Below, piece after piece: positions 27,236-37,372 of a stretch of 64,000 nt of DNA. The position numbers were made by a program, and so were the translations under genes. The notes below the pieces were generated by a model. That model was not told the DNA's origin and did no database searches. It saw nothing but the letters and a program-made list of their open reading frames with translations. This stretch comes from Pseudalkalibacillus salsuginis (GTDB taxonomy: Bacteria; Bacillota; Bacilli; Bacillales; Fictibacillaceae): NCBI RefSeq assembly GCF_021646685.1, contig NZ_JAKJHW010000005.1, positions 186,001 to 250,000 of the forward strand, given 5' to 3'. Within the stretch, counting starts at the first letter, position 1. Every line of letters starts with the position of its first letter.

Positions 27236-28165
27236 ATGCATGACCTCGCAAAAAAGATAATTGAAAAAGACGTGAGGGCGCTCGCGAGGGGGATCAGCTT
27301 CCTTGAAAACGATCATCCGGATAAACTCAGTATTTTAAAAGACCTGCATGCCGAGGGTAAAGGCGCACACATCATCGGGATCACCGGTTCTCCAGGTGCA
27401 GGGAAAAGCTCGCTCGTCAATCGTTTCATCCAATACCTGCGCTCGAATGGATTGACTGTCGGGATTGTCGCTGTCGATCCGACAAGTCCTTTCAGTGGAG
27501 GAGCATTGCTCGGTGACCGGGTACGGATGGCTGAACATTTTACCGACCCCGGTGTATTTATCCGCAGCATGGGGACACGTGGCAGTTTAGGGGGTCTGGC
27601 CCGGACAACGAAAGAGACTGTACGGATGATGGATGCGTATGGCTTTGACGTCATTCTCGTAGAGACGGTCGGTGTCGGCCAATCAGAGCTCGATATTATG
27701 AAAGTGGCTGATACGACAGCGGTCGTCCTGAACCCTGGCAGCGGAGACGTCGTGCAGGTGTTCAAGGCTGGGATCATGGAGATTGCGGACCTCTTCATCA
27801 TCAATAAAGCTGATCTGCCGGGGGTTTCGAAATTGATGACCGAAATCGAAGGGATGCTCGACCTTGTCAAGCATGATGCTGACTACCGTCCGCCTATCGC
27901 ACAGACGATCTCCACACAGAAAAAGGGGATTGAAGATGTTTGGGGCTTTGCCCGTAAACACCTGCAGTACCTTAAAGATACCGGGGAGGGCGATCGGAAA
28001 AAGACCCGAATTTTACAAGATGAGGTAATTGAGGTCGTGCACTATGAATTGATGAAGATGATCGAACGACGGCAACAGGATGGAGATTGGAGAGGACAAA
28101 TCGAACGTAGGGAAATCGATCCTTACACTGTTGCTTCCAACATATTGTCGGAGCTTGATTTTTAA
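27236..28165 (+). CDS. meaB: MeaB/ArgK family GTPase (B12-mutase chaperone)
   Basis: G3E-type GTPase of 309 residues that protects and reloads coenzyme-B12 mutases. P-loop GSPGAGKSS (51-59), switch-like ETVGVGQSE (143-151), and NKAD (190-193) for guanine. AAGGAGG SD lies 6 bases before ATG 27236; the longer frame overlaps acdA and is not used. The mutase encoded nearby is IcmF, which already carries its own MeaB-like GTPase domain, so this stand-alone protein may serve another mutase encoded elsewhere, or act in trans. The transcription direction and spacing (28 bases) put it in the acdA operon. Confidence 0.92.
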   Translation: MHDLAKKIIEKDVRALARGISFLENDHPDKLSILKDLHAEGKGAHIIGITGSPGAGKSSLVNRFIQYLRSNGLTVGIVAVDPTSPFSGGALLGDRVRMAEHFTDPGVFIRSMGTRGSLGGLARTTKETVRMMDAYGFDVILVETVGVGQSELDIMKVADTTAVVLNPGSGDVVQVFKAGIMEIADLFIINKADLPGVSKLMTEIEGMLDLVKHDADYRPPIAQTISTQKKGIEDVWGFARKHLQYLKDTGEGDRKKTRILQDEVIEVVHYELMKMIERRQQDGDWRGQIERREIDPYTVASNILSELDF

Positions 28166-28231
28166 TAAAAAGAACGCTAGATGACCCGCCATGTGTAAAT
28201 TTAGCAGAAATAATATGAGAGAGGGATAACG

Positions 28232-28873
28232 TTGGGGAAAAAGAAAGTACCTTCACTAGTCAAGGATGAGAAACTCATACAAAAACGTCGTGAGGAAATG
28301 GTTAAAGCTGCCGTAGGCCTTTTTAAAGACAAAGGATTCCACCGGACGACAACAAGGGAAATCGCAAAAGCGGCAGGATTCAGCATCGGAACCCTTTACG
28401 AGTATATCCGGTCAAAAGAAGATGTCCTATATCTTGTCTGTGATTCAATTTATGACGAAGTCCGCTCGCGGTTGCAAAGTGAGATCGTCATGGATCAACC
28501 TGGGATAAACAGGCTCAAGGAAGCGATTGTTGCGTATTTTAAAGTAATGGATGAAATGCAGGATGAGGTGCTCGTCATGTACCAGGAAGCGAAGTCCTTA
28601 TCCGATGAGGCGCTTCCGTACGTTTTGAGAAAAGAACTTGAGATGACAGCGATTTTTGAAAGGCTGATCCAGCGCTCGGTGGATGCTGGAAACTTGTTTT
28701 TATCTGAAGAAGAAGTGAACCTGCTCGCCCATAACATACTGATACAGGGACAGATGTGGACGTTCAGGCGCTGGGCCCTCCAAAAGAGCCACAGTTTGGA
28801 AACGTATACACAATTCCAGATTGAACTTTTATTGAATGGGATCGAGATGAACCGTAAGACGAGTAGCGTTTAG
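28232..28873 (+). CDS. TetR family transcriptional regulator
   Basis: A 213-residue regulator. The N-terminal HTH (about 20-66) is visible: VGLFKDKGFHRTTTREIAKAA and GFSIGTLYEYIRSKEDVL; the rest is an all-helical ligand domain with HTH-adjacent FKVMDEMQDEVLVMYQ. It starts at TTG 28232 with GAGAGGG 7 bases before. Within the acyl-CoA/IcmF cluster it is the obvious candidate to sense an acyl-CoA, but it is not clear whether the FadR-like operator at 19996 is its site or that of a FadR encoded elsewhere. The following gap holds a 21-bp phased array rather than a terminator. Confidence 0.88.
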   Translation: MGKKKVPSLVKDEKLIQKRREEMVKAAVGLFKDKGFHRTTTREIAKAAGFSIGTLYEYIRSKEDVLYLVCDSIYDEVRSRLQSEIVMDQPGINRLKEAIVAYFKVMDEMQDEVLVMYQEAKSLSDEALPYVLRKELEMTAIFERLIQRSVDAGNLFLSEEEVNLLAHNILIQGQMWTFRRWALQKSHSLETYTQFQIELLLNGIEMNRKTSSV

Positions 28874-28917
28874 AGAAGACGGGTTGAGAGGTTAGATAAA
28901 TGGCAAACGTTGTCGTT

Positions 28918-29001
28918 TCGTCGAAAAACTTTGTGTTTTCGTTGATAAACCATCAAGACTCGTCGATAAATCGTAAAAATTCGTTGATAAATCTAAACAC
29001 G
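28918..29001 (+). repeat. Phased array, 21-bp unit beginning TCGTYGATAAA
   Basis: Four units begin at 28918, 28939, 28960 and 28981, exactly 21 bp apart. The first 11 bases (TCGTTGATAAA or TCGTCGATAAA) are conserved; the other ten vary. It fills the gap upstream of icmF. Confidence 0.75.
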
Positions 29002-29054
29002 TCCCATTAAAGGCTGATTAATGAAAAAACAACCATAGAAAGGAGCAAGCCCAA

Positions 29055-32000
29055 TTGGAAACAGAAGTATACAAACCGAAGAACCATGTTCGTTTTGTTA
29101 CAGCCGCAAGTCTTTTCGATGGCCATGATGCTTCGATCAATATCATGCGACGTATCATCCAGGCCAGCGGAGCTGAAGTCATTCATTTAGGACATAACCG
29201 TTCTGTTGATGAAGTCGTGCAAGCTGCCATCCAAGAAGATGTCCAAGGCATAGCCATGTCCTCTTATCAAGGCGGGCACGTCGAATATTTCAAATACATG
29301 ATCGATCTTTTGAAAGAAAAGGGGGCTTCTCATATCCGCGTTTACGGAGGAGGTGGAGGGGTCATCATCCCGAAGGAAATCAAAGAACTTCATGATTACG
29401 GCGTCGCCAGAATCTTCTCACCTGAAGATGGACGCTCACTCGGTTTGCAAGGCATGATCAACCAGATGGTGAGGGAATGTGATTTCCCAACATTCACTGA
29501 CCTGACCGATGAAATGGAACACCTCCCGACCAGGGATCCAAGAGCGGTGGCGCGGTTGATCACAGTTGCTGAAAACTTCGGTAAAACACAAAAAGAAATG
29601 GCTGCTACGGCAGAAAAAGCGATCACCCAAATGAAGGAAATGGCACACAAAGTTCCGGTCCTCGGAATCACAGGAACAGGTGGCGCAGGTAAAAGTTCAC
29701 TGACGGATGAGCTCGTCCGCCGCTACTTGAATGAATTCGATGATAAAACGGTCGCGATCCTCTCTGTGGACCCGACGAAACAAAAAACTGGCGGCGCTCT
29801 TCTCGGAGACCGGATCCGAATGAACGCAATCCATTCACCACGCGTCTATATGCGCAGTCTCGCAACACGCGGTTCGAAAACGGAATTATCCGAAGCAATC
29901 ACTGATGCGCTTTCGGTAGTAAAAGCTGCCGGATATGACCTGATCATTGTCGAGACGAGCGGAATCGGACAGGGGAATGCTGAAATCGTGGAAATCTCTG
30001 ACGTCTCGATGTATGTGATGACGAGTGAATTTGGTGCGCCTTCGCAGCTTGAAAAAATCGATATGATCGACTATGCGGACTTGATTGCGATCAATAAATT
30101 CGATCGTAAAGGTTCTGACGACGCATTGCGCGATGTGAAAAAACAGTACCAGCGCAGTCGGATGCTGTTCAATAAAAATCTTGACGATATGCCTGTTTTC
30201 GGTACGATCGCAAGCCAATTCAATGACCTCGGGACGAACATCCTGTTCATCGCTCTTGTGAACGTATTGAATGAGAAGTTCAACCTCGGATGGGAGACTT
30301 CTTTTGATACAAAAGGGAAGGTCGAAAAACAGAACATGATCATCCCGCCGGACCGTGTCGGTTATCTCAATGAGATCGTGCAAACCGTCCGTGGCTATCA
30401 TGAGTATGTGAAAGAGCAGTCTGAAGCGGCTCGAAAAATGTTTCAGATCGAAGGGGCGCTCGAAGCAGTAGAGGAAACGAATGCAGACGGTGAAGTGACG
30501 ATCCGTACGTTGACAGACGTAAAAAAAGACTACGAAAAGAAACTCCATCATGAAGCCAAGGAAATTTTGGATGGGTGGGATACATTAAAGGAACATTACA
30601 GCAAGGACGAATTCGTTACGAAGATCCGTGATAAGGAAATCGTGACCGAGCTGAAGACACGAAGCCTTTCTGGTCTTGATATCCCTAAGGTCGCGCTTCC
30701 GAAGTATAAAGACTGGGGCGAAATCGTACGCTGGTCATTGCTGGAAAACGTGCCAGGACGTTACCCTTTCACAGCCGGCGTATTTCCTTTCAAGCGGAAA
30801 GGGGAAGATCCGAAGCGCCAATTTGCCGGGGAAGGGACACCAGAACGGACGAACCGCAGATTCCACTATCTTTCCAAGGATGAGGAAGCGAAGCGTCTAA
30901 GTACCGCATTCGACTCAGTCACTTTGTACGGTGAGGATCCAGATTACCGGCCGGACATCTATGGGAAAGTCGGGGAAAGCGGCGTCAGTATTTGTACGCT
31001 TGAGGACATGAAAAAGCTTTATGCGGGCTTTGACCTTACTGCACCTTCGACATCCGTTTCGATGACAATCAATGGACCGGCACCGATCATCCTCGCGATG
31101 TACATGAATACGGCCATCGATCAGCAGCTTGCTCGTTTTGAACAAGAAAACGGAAGGAAGCCGACAGGGGGAGAAGCGGAAGAAATCAAAGTGAAGACGT
31201 TGTCGGTCGTACGGGGAACGGTTCAGGCGGACATTCTGAAGGAAGACCAGGGACAGAATACCTGTATTTTCTCGACGGAATTTGCTCTCCGTCTGATGGG
31301 GGACATCCAGGAGTATTTCATCTACAACAAAGTCCGTAACTATTATTCCGTTTCGATCTCCGGCTACCATATCGCTGAAGCAGGAGCGAATCCGATCACC
31401 CAGCTTGCTCTTACACTCGCAAATGGATTCACTTATGTGGAATACTATTTGAGCAGGGGGATGGATATCGATACGTTCGCTCCGAACCTGTCCTTCTTCT
31501 TCAGTAACGGCCTTGATCCGGAATACACAGTAATCGGCCGTGTCGCGAGAAGGATTTGGGCTACGGTCATGAAAAACAAATATAAAGGGAATGAGCGCAG
31601 CCAGAAGCTGAAGTATCATATCCAGACTTCGGGTCGTTCCTTGCATGCACAGGAAATCGACTTCAACGATATCCGTACTACATTGCAGGCTTTGATGGCG
31701 ATTTATGATAACTGTAATTCGCTCCATACCAATTCTTATGATGAAGCAATAACGACGCCCACAGAGGAATCTGTCCGAAGAGCGATGGCGATCCAAATGA
31801 TCATCACGAAGGAACTCGGTCTTGCGAAAAATGAAAACTCCCTCCAAGGTTCATTCATCATTGAAGAGTTGACAGACCTTGTCGAAGAAGCGGTTCTCCA
31901 GGAATTCGAGCGAATCAATTCACGTGGAGGCGTACTCGGTGCAATGGAGACACAGTACCAGCGTGGTAAGATCCAGGAAGAATCCATGTATTATGAGATG

Positions 32001-32315
32001 AAGAAGCACGACGGTTCATTGCCGATCATCGGGGTGAACACTTACTTGAACCCGAATCCTCCTTCAGAAGAAGAATTCAATATTCAATTGGCACGGGCGA
32101 CGAAAGAAGAGAAAGAGCAACAAATCGCTAACTTACGCGCCTTCCAGGAGAAGCATGAGGATAAGACGACTGAGGCGTTGCAACGTTTGAAGCAGTCTGC
32201 ACTATCAGGCGGCAACCTGTTTGCAGAGCTTATGACAACTGTGCGTTATGCAAGTCTTGGGCAGATTACAAGGGCACTTTACGAAGTTGGTGGAAAATAC
32301 CGACGAAATATGTAA
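29055..32315 (+). CDS. icmF: Isobutyryl-CoA mutase, fused type (IcmF)
   Basis: Coenzyme-B12 enzyme interconverting isobutyryl-CoA and n-butyryl-CoA. 1086 residues in the order: B12-binding domain (Asp22-Gly-His24-Asp in DGHDAS), MeaB-like GTPase domain (P-loop 204-215, NKFD 347-350), linker, and the mutase TIM barrel (from about 560). Substrate marks: Phe in VFPFKR (about 577-579) and Gln734 in GQNTCIF where methylmalonyl-CoA mutases have Tyr and Arg. This supports IcmF and not methylmalonyl-CoA mutase. TTG 29055 follows AAAGGAG by 9 bases. It joins butyryl-CoA oxidation to valine-derived isobutyryl-CoA. A strong terminator closes the cluster. Confidence 0.93.
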   Translation: METEVYKPKNHVRFVTAASLFDGHDASINIMRRIIQASGAEVIHLGHNRSVDEVVQAAIQEDVQGIAMSSYQGGHVEYFKYMIDLLKEKGASHIRVYGGGGGVIIPKEIKELHDYGVARIFSPEDGRSLGLQGMINQMVRECDFPTFTDLTDEMEHLPTRDPRAVARLITVAENFGKTQKEMAATAEKAITQMKEMAHKVPVLGITGTGGAGKSSLTDELVRRYLNEFDDKTVAILSVDPTKQKTGGALLGDRIRMNAIHSPRVYMRSLATRGSKTELSEAITDALSVVKAAGYDLIIVETSGIGQGNAEIVEISDVSMYVMTSEFGAPSQLEKIDMIDYADLIAINKFDRKGSDDALRDVKKQYQRSRMLFNKNLDDMPVFGTIASQFNDLGTNILFIALVNVLNEKFNLGWETSFDTKGKVEKQNMIIPPDRVGYLNEIVQTVRGYHEYVKEQSEAARKMFQIEGALEAVEETNADGEVTIRTLTDVKKDYEKKLHHEAKEILDGWDTLKEHYSKDEFVTKIRDKEIVTELKTRSLSGLDIPKVALPKYKDWGEIVRWSLLENVPGRYPFTAGVFPFKRKGEDPKRQFAGEGTPERTNRRFHYLSKDEEAKRLSTAFDSVTLYGEDPDYRPDIYGKVGESGVSICTLEDMKKLYAGFDLTAPSTSVSMTINGPAPIILAMYMNTAIDQQLARFEQENGRKPTGGEAEEIKVKTLSVVRGTVQADILKEDQGQNTCIFSTEFALRLMGDIQEYFIYNKVRNYYSVSISGYHIAEAGANPITQLALTLANGFTYVEYYLSRGMDIDTFAPNLSFFFSNGLDPEYTVIGRVARRIWATVMKNKYKGNERSQKLKYHIQTSGRSLHAQEIDFNDIRTTLQALMAIYDNCNSLHTNSYDEAITTPTEESVRRAMAIQMIITKELGLAKNENSLQGSFIIEELTDLVEEAVLQEFERINSRGGVLGAMETQYQRGKIQEESMYYEMKKHDGSLPIIGVNTYLNPNPPSEEEFNIQLARATKEEKEQQIANLRAFQEKHEDKTTEALQRLKQSALSGGNLFAELMTTVRYASLGQITRALYEVGGKYRRNM

Positions 32316-32343
32316 GTGACTTACGAAAAAGTATTCAGTAAGG

Positions 32344-32382
32344 AACCATCTCGAATGAATCTTTTTCGAGGTGGTTTTTTTT
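32344..32382 (+). terminator. Terminator of the icmF operon
   Basis: AACCATCTCGAA (32344-32355) pairs with TTCGAGGTGGTT (32365-32376; one G-T pair), followed by a run of Ts to 32382. Confidence 0.92.
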
Positions 32383-32548
32383 GATACGTTAAGAAAGTAT
32401 TATTTTTCGGCGATGCAGCTAACCGGAGTAGCAGAAAAGTCTACGAACTAAAGGCTCAGCCTTCGCCAAGGCCTAACTGAGCCAAGTTACCTTTATGTTG
32501 AAAGAAGTATGAAATTTGGCCTGCACGAAAATCATGGCAAACCTGTTT

Positions 32549-32677
32549 TGTTGATTTTCAACTGAAATTTGAAGCACACCTGCAGGAACAGCGAACCAGG
32601 CGAGACCTCGCAGTGACCTACGTGACTAAGCAGATCGCTTCCGCCCGCGGAAAGGAAGAAGCTCGTAAAAATCAACA
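32549..32677 (+). repeat. R2 element with 10-bp terminal inverted repeats
   Basis: TGTTGATTTT at 32549-32558 and its exact complement AAAATCAACA at 32668-32677 bound a GC-rich body with AGCGAACCAGGCGAGACC and CGCTTCCGCCCGCGGAAAGG. The whole is imperfectly palindromic, like a MITE or other non-autonomous repeat. The preceding 32383-32548 part includes a short direct likeness to 35451-35490 but no gene. Confidence 0.75.
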
Positions 32678-32886
32678 TAAGATTAATTTGAAAAAAATGT
32701 GCAGAGCTATAGCATATCTTTAGATAATTTGTTTATAATGGATGGTATGATTACGTTAGTTGTGACTTAGGTCAGCTGTTTGATATTGGTGAGCAGATTT
32801 TGGCAATCGGCAGCCAACCCGAAAGCTAGCCTTGTTTATAGATTAGTCTAACCGACTGATTAACGAAAGAAAGGACGTGCCTGTAG

Positions 32887-33408
32887 ATGCTGGATACGTA
32901 TTCTAAGGAAGAACTGAAAGAAATTTCGCTGCTTGAAATCGCCTATCATATTTTAAAAGATAACAAGAAACCGACTCCTTTCACAGAATTGGTGGAGCAG
33001 GTTTCAAAAATGCGAGATTTGAGCACTGAAGAGAAAAAACAACGAGTTGCTCAATTCTACACGGACATCAATATTGATGGTCGTTTCGTTTGTGTTGGTG
33101 ATAACCAATGGGGGCTGAAGGTATGGTACCCGGTTGAAAGCAGTGACGAAGAGCTGGCTACAACAATCAAACCGAAGAAGCGTAAAAAAGCGAAAGCAAA
33201 ATTGGACGATGACGAGGAAGATTTCGAAGGGTTCGAAGAGGATTTAGATGAAGAATTCAGTGATCTTGACGACGACTTTGATGATGAAGAAAGTGCGGAT
33301 GATGAAGAGGATGAATTCGTCGATTTCGATGATGAAGAACTTTCTGATGATGACGAAGATGACGAAGATGAAGGCTTCGCAGATAAGGAAGACAAGGAAG
33401 AAAAATAA
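32887..33408 (+). CDS. rpoE: DNA-directed RNA polymerase delta subunit
   Basis: Gram-positive accessory RNA polymerase subunit; 173 residues. The N-terminal HARE-HTH fold (about 1-90: EISLLEIAYHILKD, ELVEQVSKM, YTDINIDGRFV, WGLKVWYP) is followed by a lysine patch KPKKRKKAKAK and an extremely acidic, disordered tail of Asp/Glu (about 110-173). It promotes polymerase recycling and suppresses non-specific transcription. ATG 32887 has AAAGGA 12 bases upstream, rather far but the only candidate. A TATAAT-like -10 at 32734-32739 may belong to its promoter; no good -35 is visible. It precedes pyrG as in B. subtilis. Confidence 0.96.
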   Translation: MLDTYSKEELKEISLLEIAYHILKDNKKPTPFTELVEQVSKMRDLSTEEKKQRVAQFYTDINIDGRFVCVGDNQWGLKVWYPVESSDEELATTIKPKKRKKAKAKLDDDEEDFEGFEEDLDEEFSDLDDDFDDEESADDEEDEFVDFDDEELSDDDEDDEDEGFADKEDKEEK

Positions 33409-33414
33409 TTCATC

Positions 33415-33454
33415 TTGACAATTCGGTAGAAAGTAGATAGAATCATTTTTGGGC
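33415..33454 (+). promoter_or_regulatory. pyrG promoter with GGGC reiterative start
   Basis: TTGACA (33415-33420), exactly 17 bases, TAGAAT (33438-33443), then 7 bases to GGGC (33451). In B. subtilis the pyrG transcript starts GGGC and stutters extra G's when CTP is low. The promoter abuts the rpoE stop. Confidence 0.82.
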
Positions 33455-33506
33455 TTTACTTATAGTCTTAAATAATGACGAAATTGAATAATTTATAACT
33501 ACGAAA

Positions 33507-33553
33507 CAAAAGCGCCCCCCATTACAGGGCAGGTGTCGCTTTTGTTTTTTTTA
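33507..33553 (+). terminator. rpoE terminator and CTP-responsive pyrG attenuator
   Basis: ACAAAAGCGCCCCCC pairs with GGTGTCGCTTTTGT, followed by nine Ts (33545-33553). The left strand holds a run of six C's, the partner expected for a poly-G antiterminator added at the 5' end of the transcript from 33451. The 240 bases from here to pyrG show no other structure that I can identify. Confidence 0.85.
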
Positions 33554-33712
33554 TTTTTACCACTCTGTGGGTCGTTTCTGCTTTTTCCTTAGCCCGCGGT
33601 CACAGATCAACAATGGGAAGAATATTGCCTTTCGTTGAAATCACTGACTCCACAACATAAGCTTTTAAGTTTTACTTGGGTGAGAATACTATCTAACAGA
33701 GTTGTCAGATAA

Positions 33713-35398
<1,686 letters not shown>

Positions 35399-35412
35399 AA
35401 GTAAGAGTCAAG

Positions 35413-35450
35413 AGCTGACCTTAGTTAAACCACTTTGGTCAGTTTTTTTT
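35413..35450 (+). terminator. Terminator of pyrG
   Basis: AGCTGACC (35413-35420) pairs with GGTCAGTT (35437-35444), with one G-T pair, around a 16-base loop, then eight Ts. Confidence 0.85.
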
Positions 35451-35567
35451 GTACGTTAAGAAGTATAACTTTTCAGCGATGTAGCTAACCGATACTTTGT
35501 TTGGTCCGAGCCTCCTCGTCGGATTTCCAGTGACCTTCGTGGCTGGTCAGGGCGATTCCGCTTTTCT
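35451..35567 (+). repeat. R1 dispersed repeat, copy 2 (central and 5' parts deleted)
   Basis: From 35489 it matches the R1 3' half: TTTGTTTGG, GAGCCTCCTCGTCGG, CCAGTGACCTTCGTGGCTG, CAGGGCGATTCCGCTTTTCT. Bases 35451-35488 resemble the 5' flank of other copies and 32388 onwards. It begins immediately after the pyrG terminator. Confidence 0.75.
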
Positions 35568-35637
35568 AAAGGTCCTTGTTTAGCGCGACAATCTGAAGGT
35601 TTCGGAGTGTATGCCCTCTGTCCCAGCGTGTTAATTC

Positions 35638-35862
35638 AGGTTTACCTAGGTTTCTCAGAAAACCAAAACAGGCCACGATCATTTCGTCGCTGGTTTCCGA
35701 AATGAACGCAACCTGATTGGTCCTTGCTATCCACGATTATGTATGTGGCCCGATCTACAGCCTTAGGGGTGAAGTATCAAAACGGGTCAATTTTGTCTTT
35801 TTCATAGTTGGGGATTAGGGGTGGGGACTATGAAAAGGGAAGGGAGCAAAATTAGGCTGTAG
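35638..35862. other. Gene-free region with two nested hairpin structures, one with a G-rich loop
   Basis: First structure: CAGGTT (35637) pairs with AACCTG (35710), enclosing a perfect 7-bp hairpin CATTTCG/CGAAATG. Second: CTACAGCCT (35755-35763) pairs with AGGCTGTAG (35854-35862), then CAATTTTG with CAAAATT, then TTTTCATAGT with ACTATGAAAA (35827-35836). The apical loop holds GGGG, AGGGG and GGGG runs, with GGGAAGGG on the descending strand. No ORF, no SD, no T-tract. Could be a structured RNA or a palindromic DNA site. Confidence 0.5.
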
Positions 35863-35978
35863 GTAGGAGAAGGCTGTTAAGCGTGACTTTTGTCATGCTT
35901 TAACATATAATTCTCCATCTTTTTACATAAATCCTTCCAACATATTAAAAAAAATCAAAAAATTTAATCTTATTAAAA

Positions 35979-36494
35979 TTATATCTCGTATTCTTCAAGC
36001 ATTTCCTTTGTATTGAAGTACAGAGCATAATAGACATATAAAGCCGTAATGAAAACGGGGAAGCCGTAACGTCCACCATCATCTCCAGGGACCAGACCGT
36101 TCAATAATTTAGTGTCGATATGAAAATTTTCATTCAAGAGTAGTGCTGCCTCTTTTTCCACTCCAGCCACACTGACGATTGGTACGTTTTCGGTTACTGT
36201 GTGATGAACCAGCTTTTCAAATTGTTCGTCGTTTGTTTTACCAGCAAAAACAAGGATACAGTCGCCTGCTTCCATCTCCTTTCCGGCGTAAGGTGTGCAT
36301 GCAGGAAGGCTTTCATGACCATTTACAATCACAGAAGCAATCCCCTCTAGTTCACCAAATCCTATTATATGAATAGTTCCATTCCCTGTGATCGTTTGTG
36401 CAAGCAGCCGGGAACAATCCTCGATCTTTTCATCTTCATGGTCTTGAATCTTCTTGAACACGCCGAACAGCTGTGTCGTGAAAATTTTCAACAT
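35979..36494 (-). CDS. ywjG: DUF2529 protein with SIS-like fold (YwjG)
   Basis: Cytosolic protein of 171 residues recognised as YwjG from sequence and location between pyrG and spo0F. The GNGTIHIIGFGE and SDE-like segments (about 32-55) fit a sugar-isomerase (SIS) type nucleotide-sugar fold; later blocks are DCILVFAGKTND and the tail KEMLEEYEI. No enzymatic role is established. ATG 36494 is chosen over GTG 36503: GAGGTG lies 6-7 bases from the ATG but overlaps the GTG. Here it is on the minus strand, pointing away from spo0F, with a 187-base divergent promoter region shared with spo0F. Confidence 0.85.
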   Translation of the reverse strand: MLKIFTTQLFGVFKKIQDHEDEKIEDCSRLLAQTITGNGTIHIIGFGELEGIASVIVNGHESLPACTPYAGKEMEAGDCILVFAGKTNDEQFEKLVHHTVTENVPIVSVAGVEKEAALLLNENFHIDTKLLNGLVPGDDGGRYGFPVFITALYVYYALYFNTKEMLEEYEI

Positions 36495-36591
36495 TTTATT
36501 CACCTCAGGAAATTAGTCTGATTTCAGTATATCGAACTTTAGGACGAATAATAAAATCTTGATATTGATTTTGGGGTATTTTGGCGACGGA

Positions 36592-36619
36592 GGAGGAATT
36601 TGAAAATATTAATCGAAAT
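36592..36619 (+). promoter_or_regulatory. Putative sigma-H promoter of spo0F
   Basis: GGAGGAATT (36592-36600) fits the sigma-H -35 RnAGGAWWT. After 11 bases ATCGAAAT (36612-36619) is one base off the -10 RnnGAAT. spo0F is sigma-H controlled in B. subtilis. Confidence 0.5.
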
Positions 36620-36681
36620 ATGTTTAATAGATATGAATGAGGGGCAATAACAACAACATGGAAACTAGGGTGTGATTAGGT

Positions 36682-37050
36682 ATGAAAGGCAAAATACTTA
36701 TTGTGGATGACCAGTACGGAATCCGGATCCTATTAAATGAAATTTTCAAAAAAGAAGGATATCAAACTTATCAAGCAGCAAATGGCGTTCAAGCACTTTC
36801 GATTGTAGAAAATGAAAGACCTGATCTGTTGATCCTTGATATGAAGATCCCTGGTATGGATGGATTGGAAATCTTACGTCGTGTCAAGAAAGTGGACCAA
36901 AGTGTAGGCGTTATTATTATGACAGCTTACGGGGAGCTTGATATGATTCATGAAGCTATGGATTTAGGTGCTATTACTCATTTTGCTAAACCTTTTGATA
37001 TCGATGAAATTCGCGACGTTGTAAAGAAACATTTACCAATACGCTCATAG
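36682..37050 (+). CDS. spo0F: Sporulation response regulator Spo0F
   Basis: Single-domain receiver of the sporulation phosphorelay; takes phosphate from sensor kinases and gives it to Spo0B. 122 residues. Phosphoacceptor Asp53 in ILDMKIPG, acidic pocket Asp9/Asp10, Thr81 in MTAYGELDM and Lys103 in FAKPFD. It lacks an output domain, as Spo0F should. Its kinases are probably among the two multi-PAS kinases of this window. A candidate sigma-H promoter lies upstream. The following 320 bases have no gene but a structured stretch (37074-37184). Confidence 0.97.
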   Translation: MKGKILIVDDQYGIRILLNEIFKKEGYQTYQAANGVQALSIVENERPDLLILDMKIPGMDGLEILRRVKKVDQSVGVIIMTAYGELDMIHEAMDLGAITHFAKPFDIDEIRDVVKKHLPIRS

Positions 37051-37073
37051 ACGTTCTCACATTTCAAATGATA

Positions 37074-37194
37074 AGGGTTGTCCTTAAATAGGATCAGAAC
37101 CTCCAGCACAGCATTCTATACATTACGCCTCTACGGGAAATGTTTATTGTTCTGCAGGTAGGAGATGGACCTTCGGGCAACCCTGTTTTGTATT
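37074..37194 (+). other. Candidate structured RNA in the spo0F-fbaA gap
   Basis: AGGGTTGTCC (37074-37083) pairs fully with GGGCAACCCT (37175-37184), a 10-bp closing stem with one wobble. Inside, CAGAAC (37095-37100) pairs with GTTCTG (37149-37154), and ACATT with AATGT. A GTTTTG stretch follows the closing stem. This is a nested, long-range structure without an ORF; it may be a spo0F 3' UTR or a small RNA. Promoter not seen. From 37200 a TGCTATAGT extended -10 (37225-37233) could drive fbaA. Confidence 0.4.
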
Positions 37195-37372
37195 ATCAAT
37201 TGCGGATTTTGCCTAAAATTGATATGCTATAGTTGTTTTGATCAAGCTGAAAATTATCCGGAGCGAATCCGGCTCTCTTCAGGGATATTCAAAAAGCGGA
37301 GCTGTCTGTTTTTTGTACCAATACTTATATTGAATATATGGGTGACCAATACCCACAAGGAGGAAATCGTTT

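Noticed and set aside
33057-33446. Serine-rich minus-strand frame of 129 codons
   Set aside because: Reverse complement of the acidic rpoE tail codons; a shadow.
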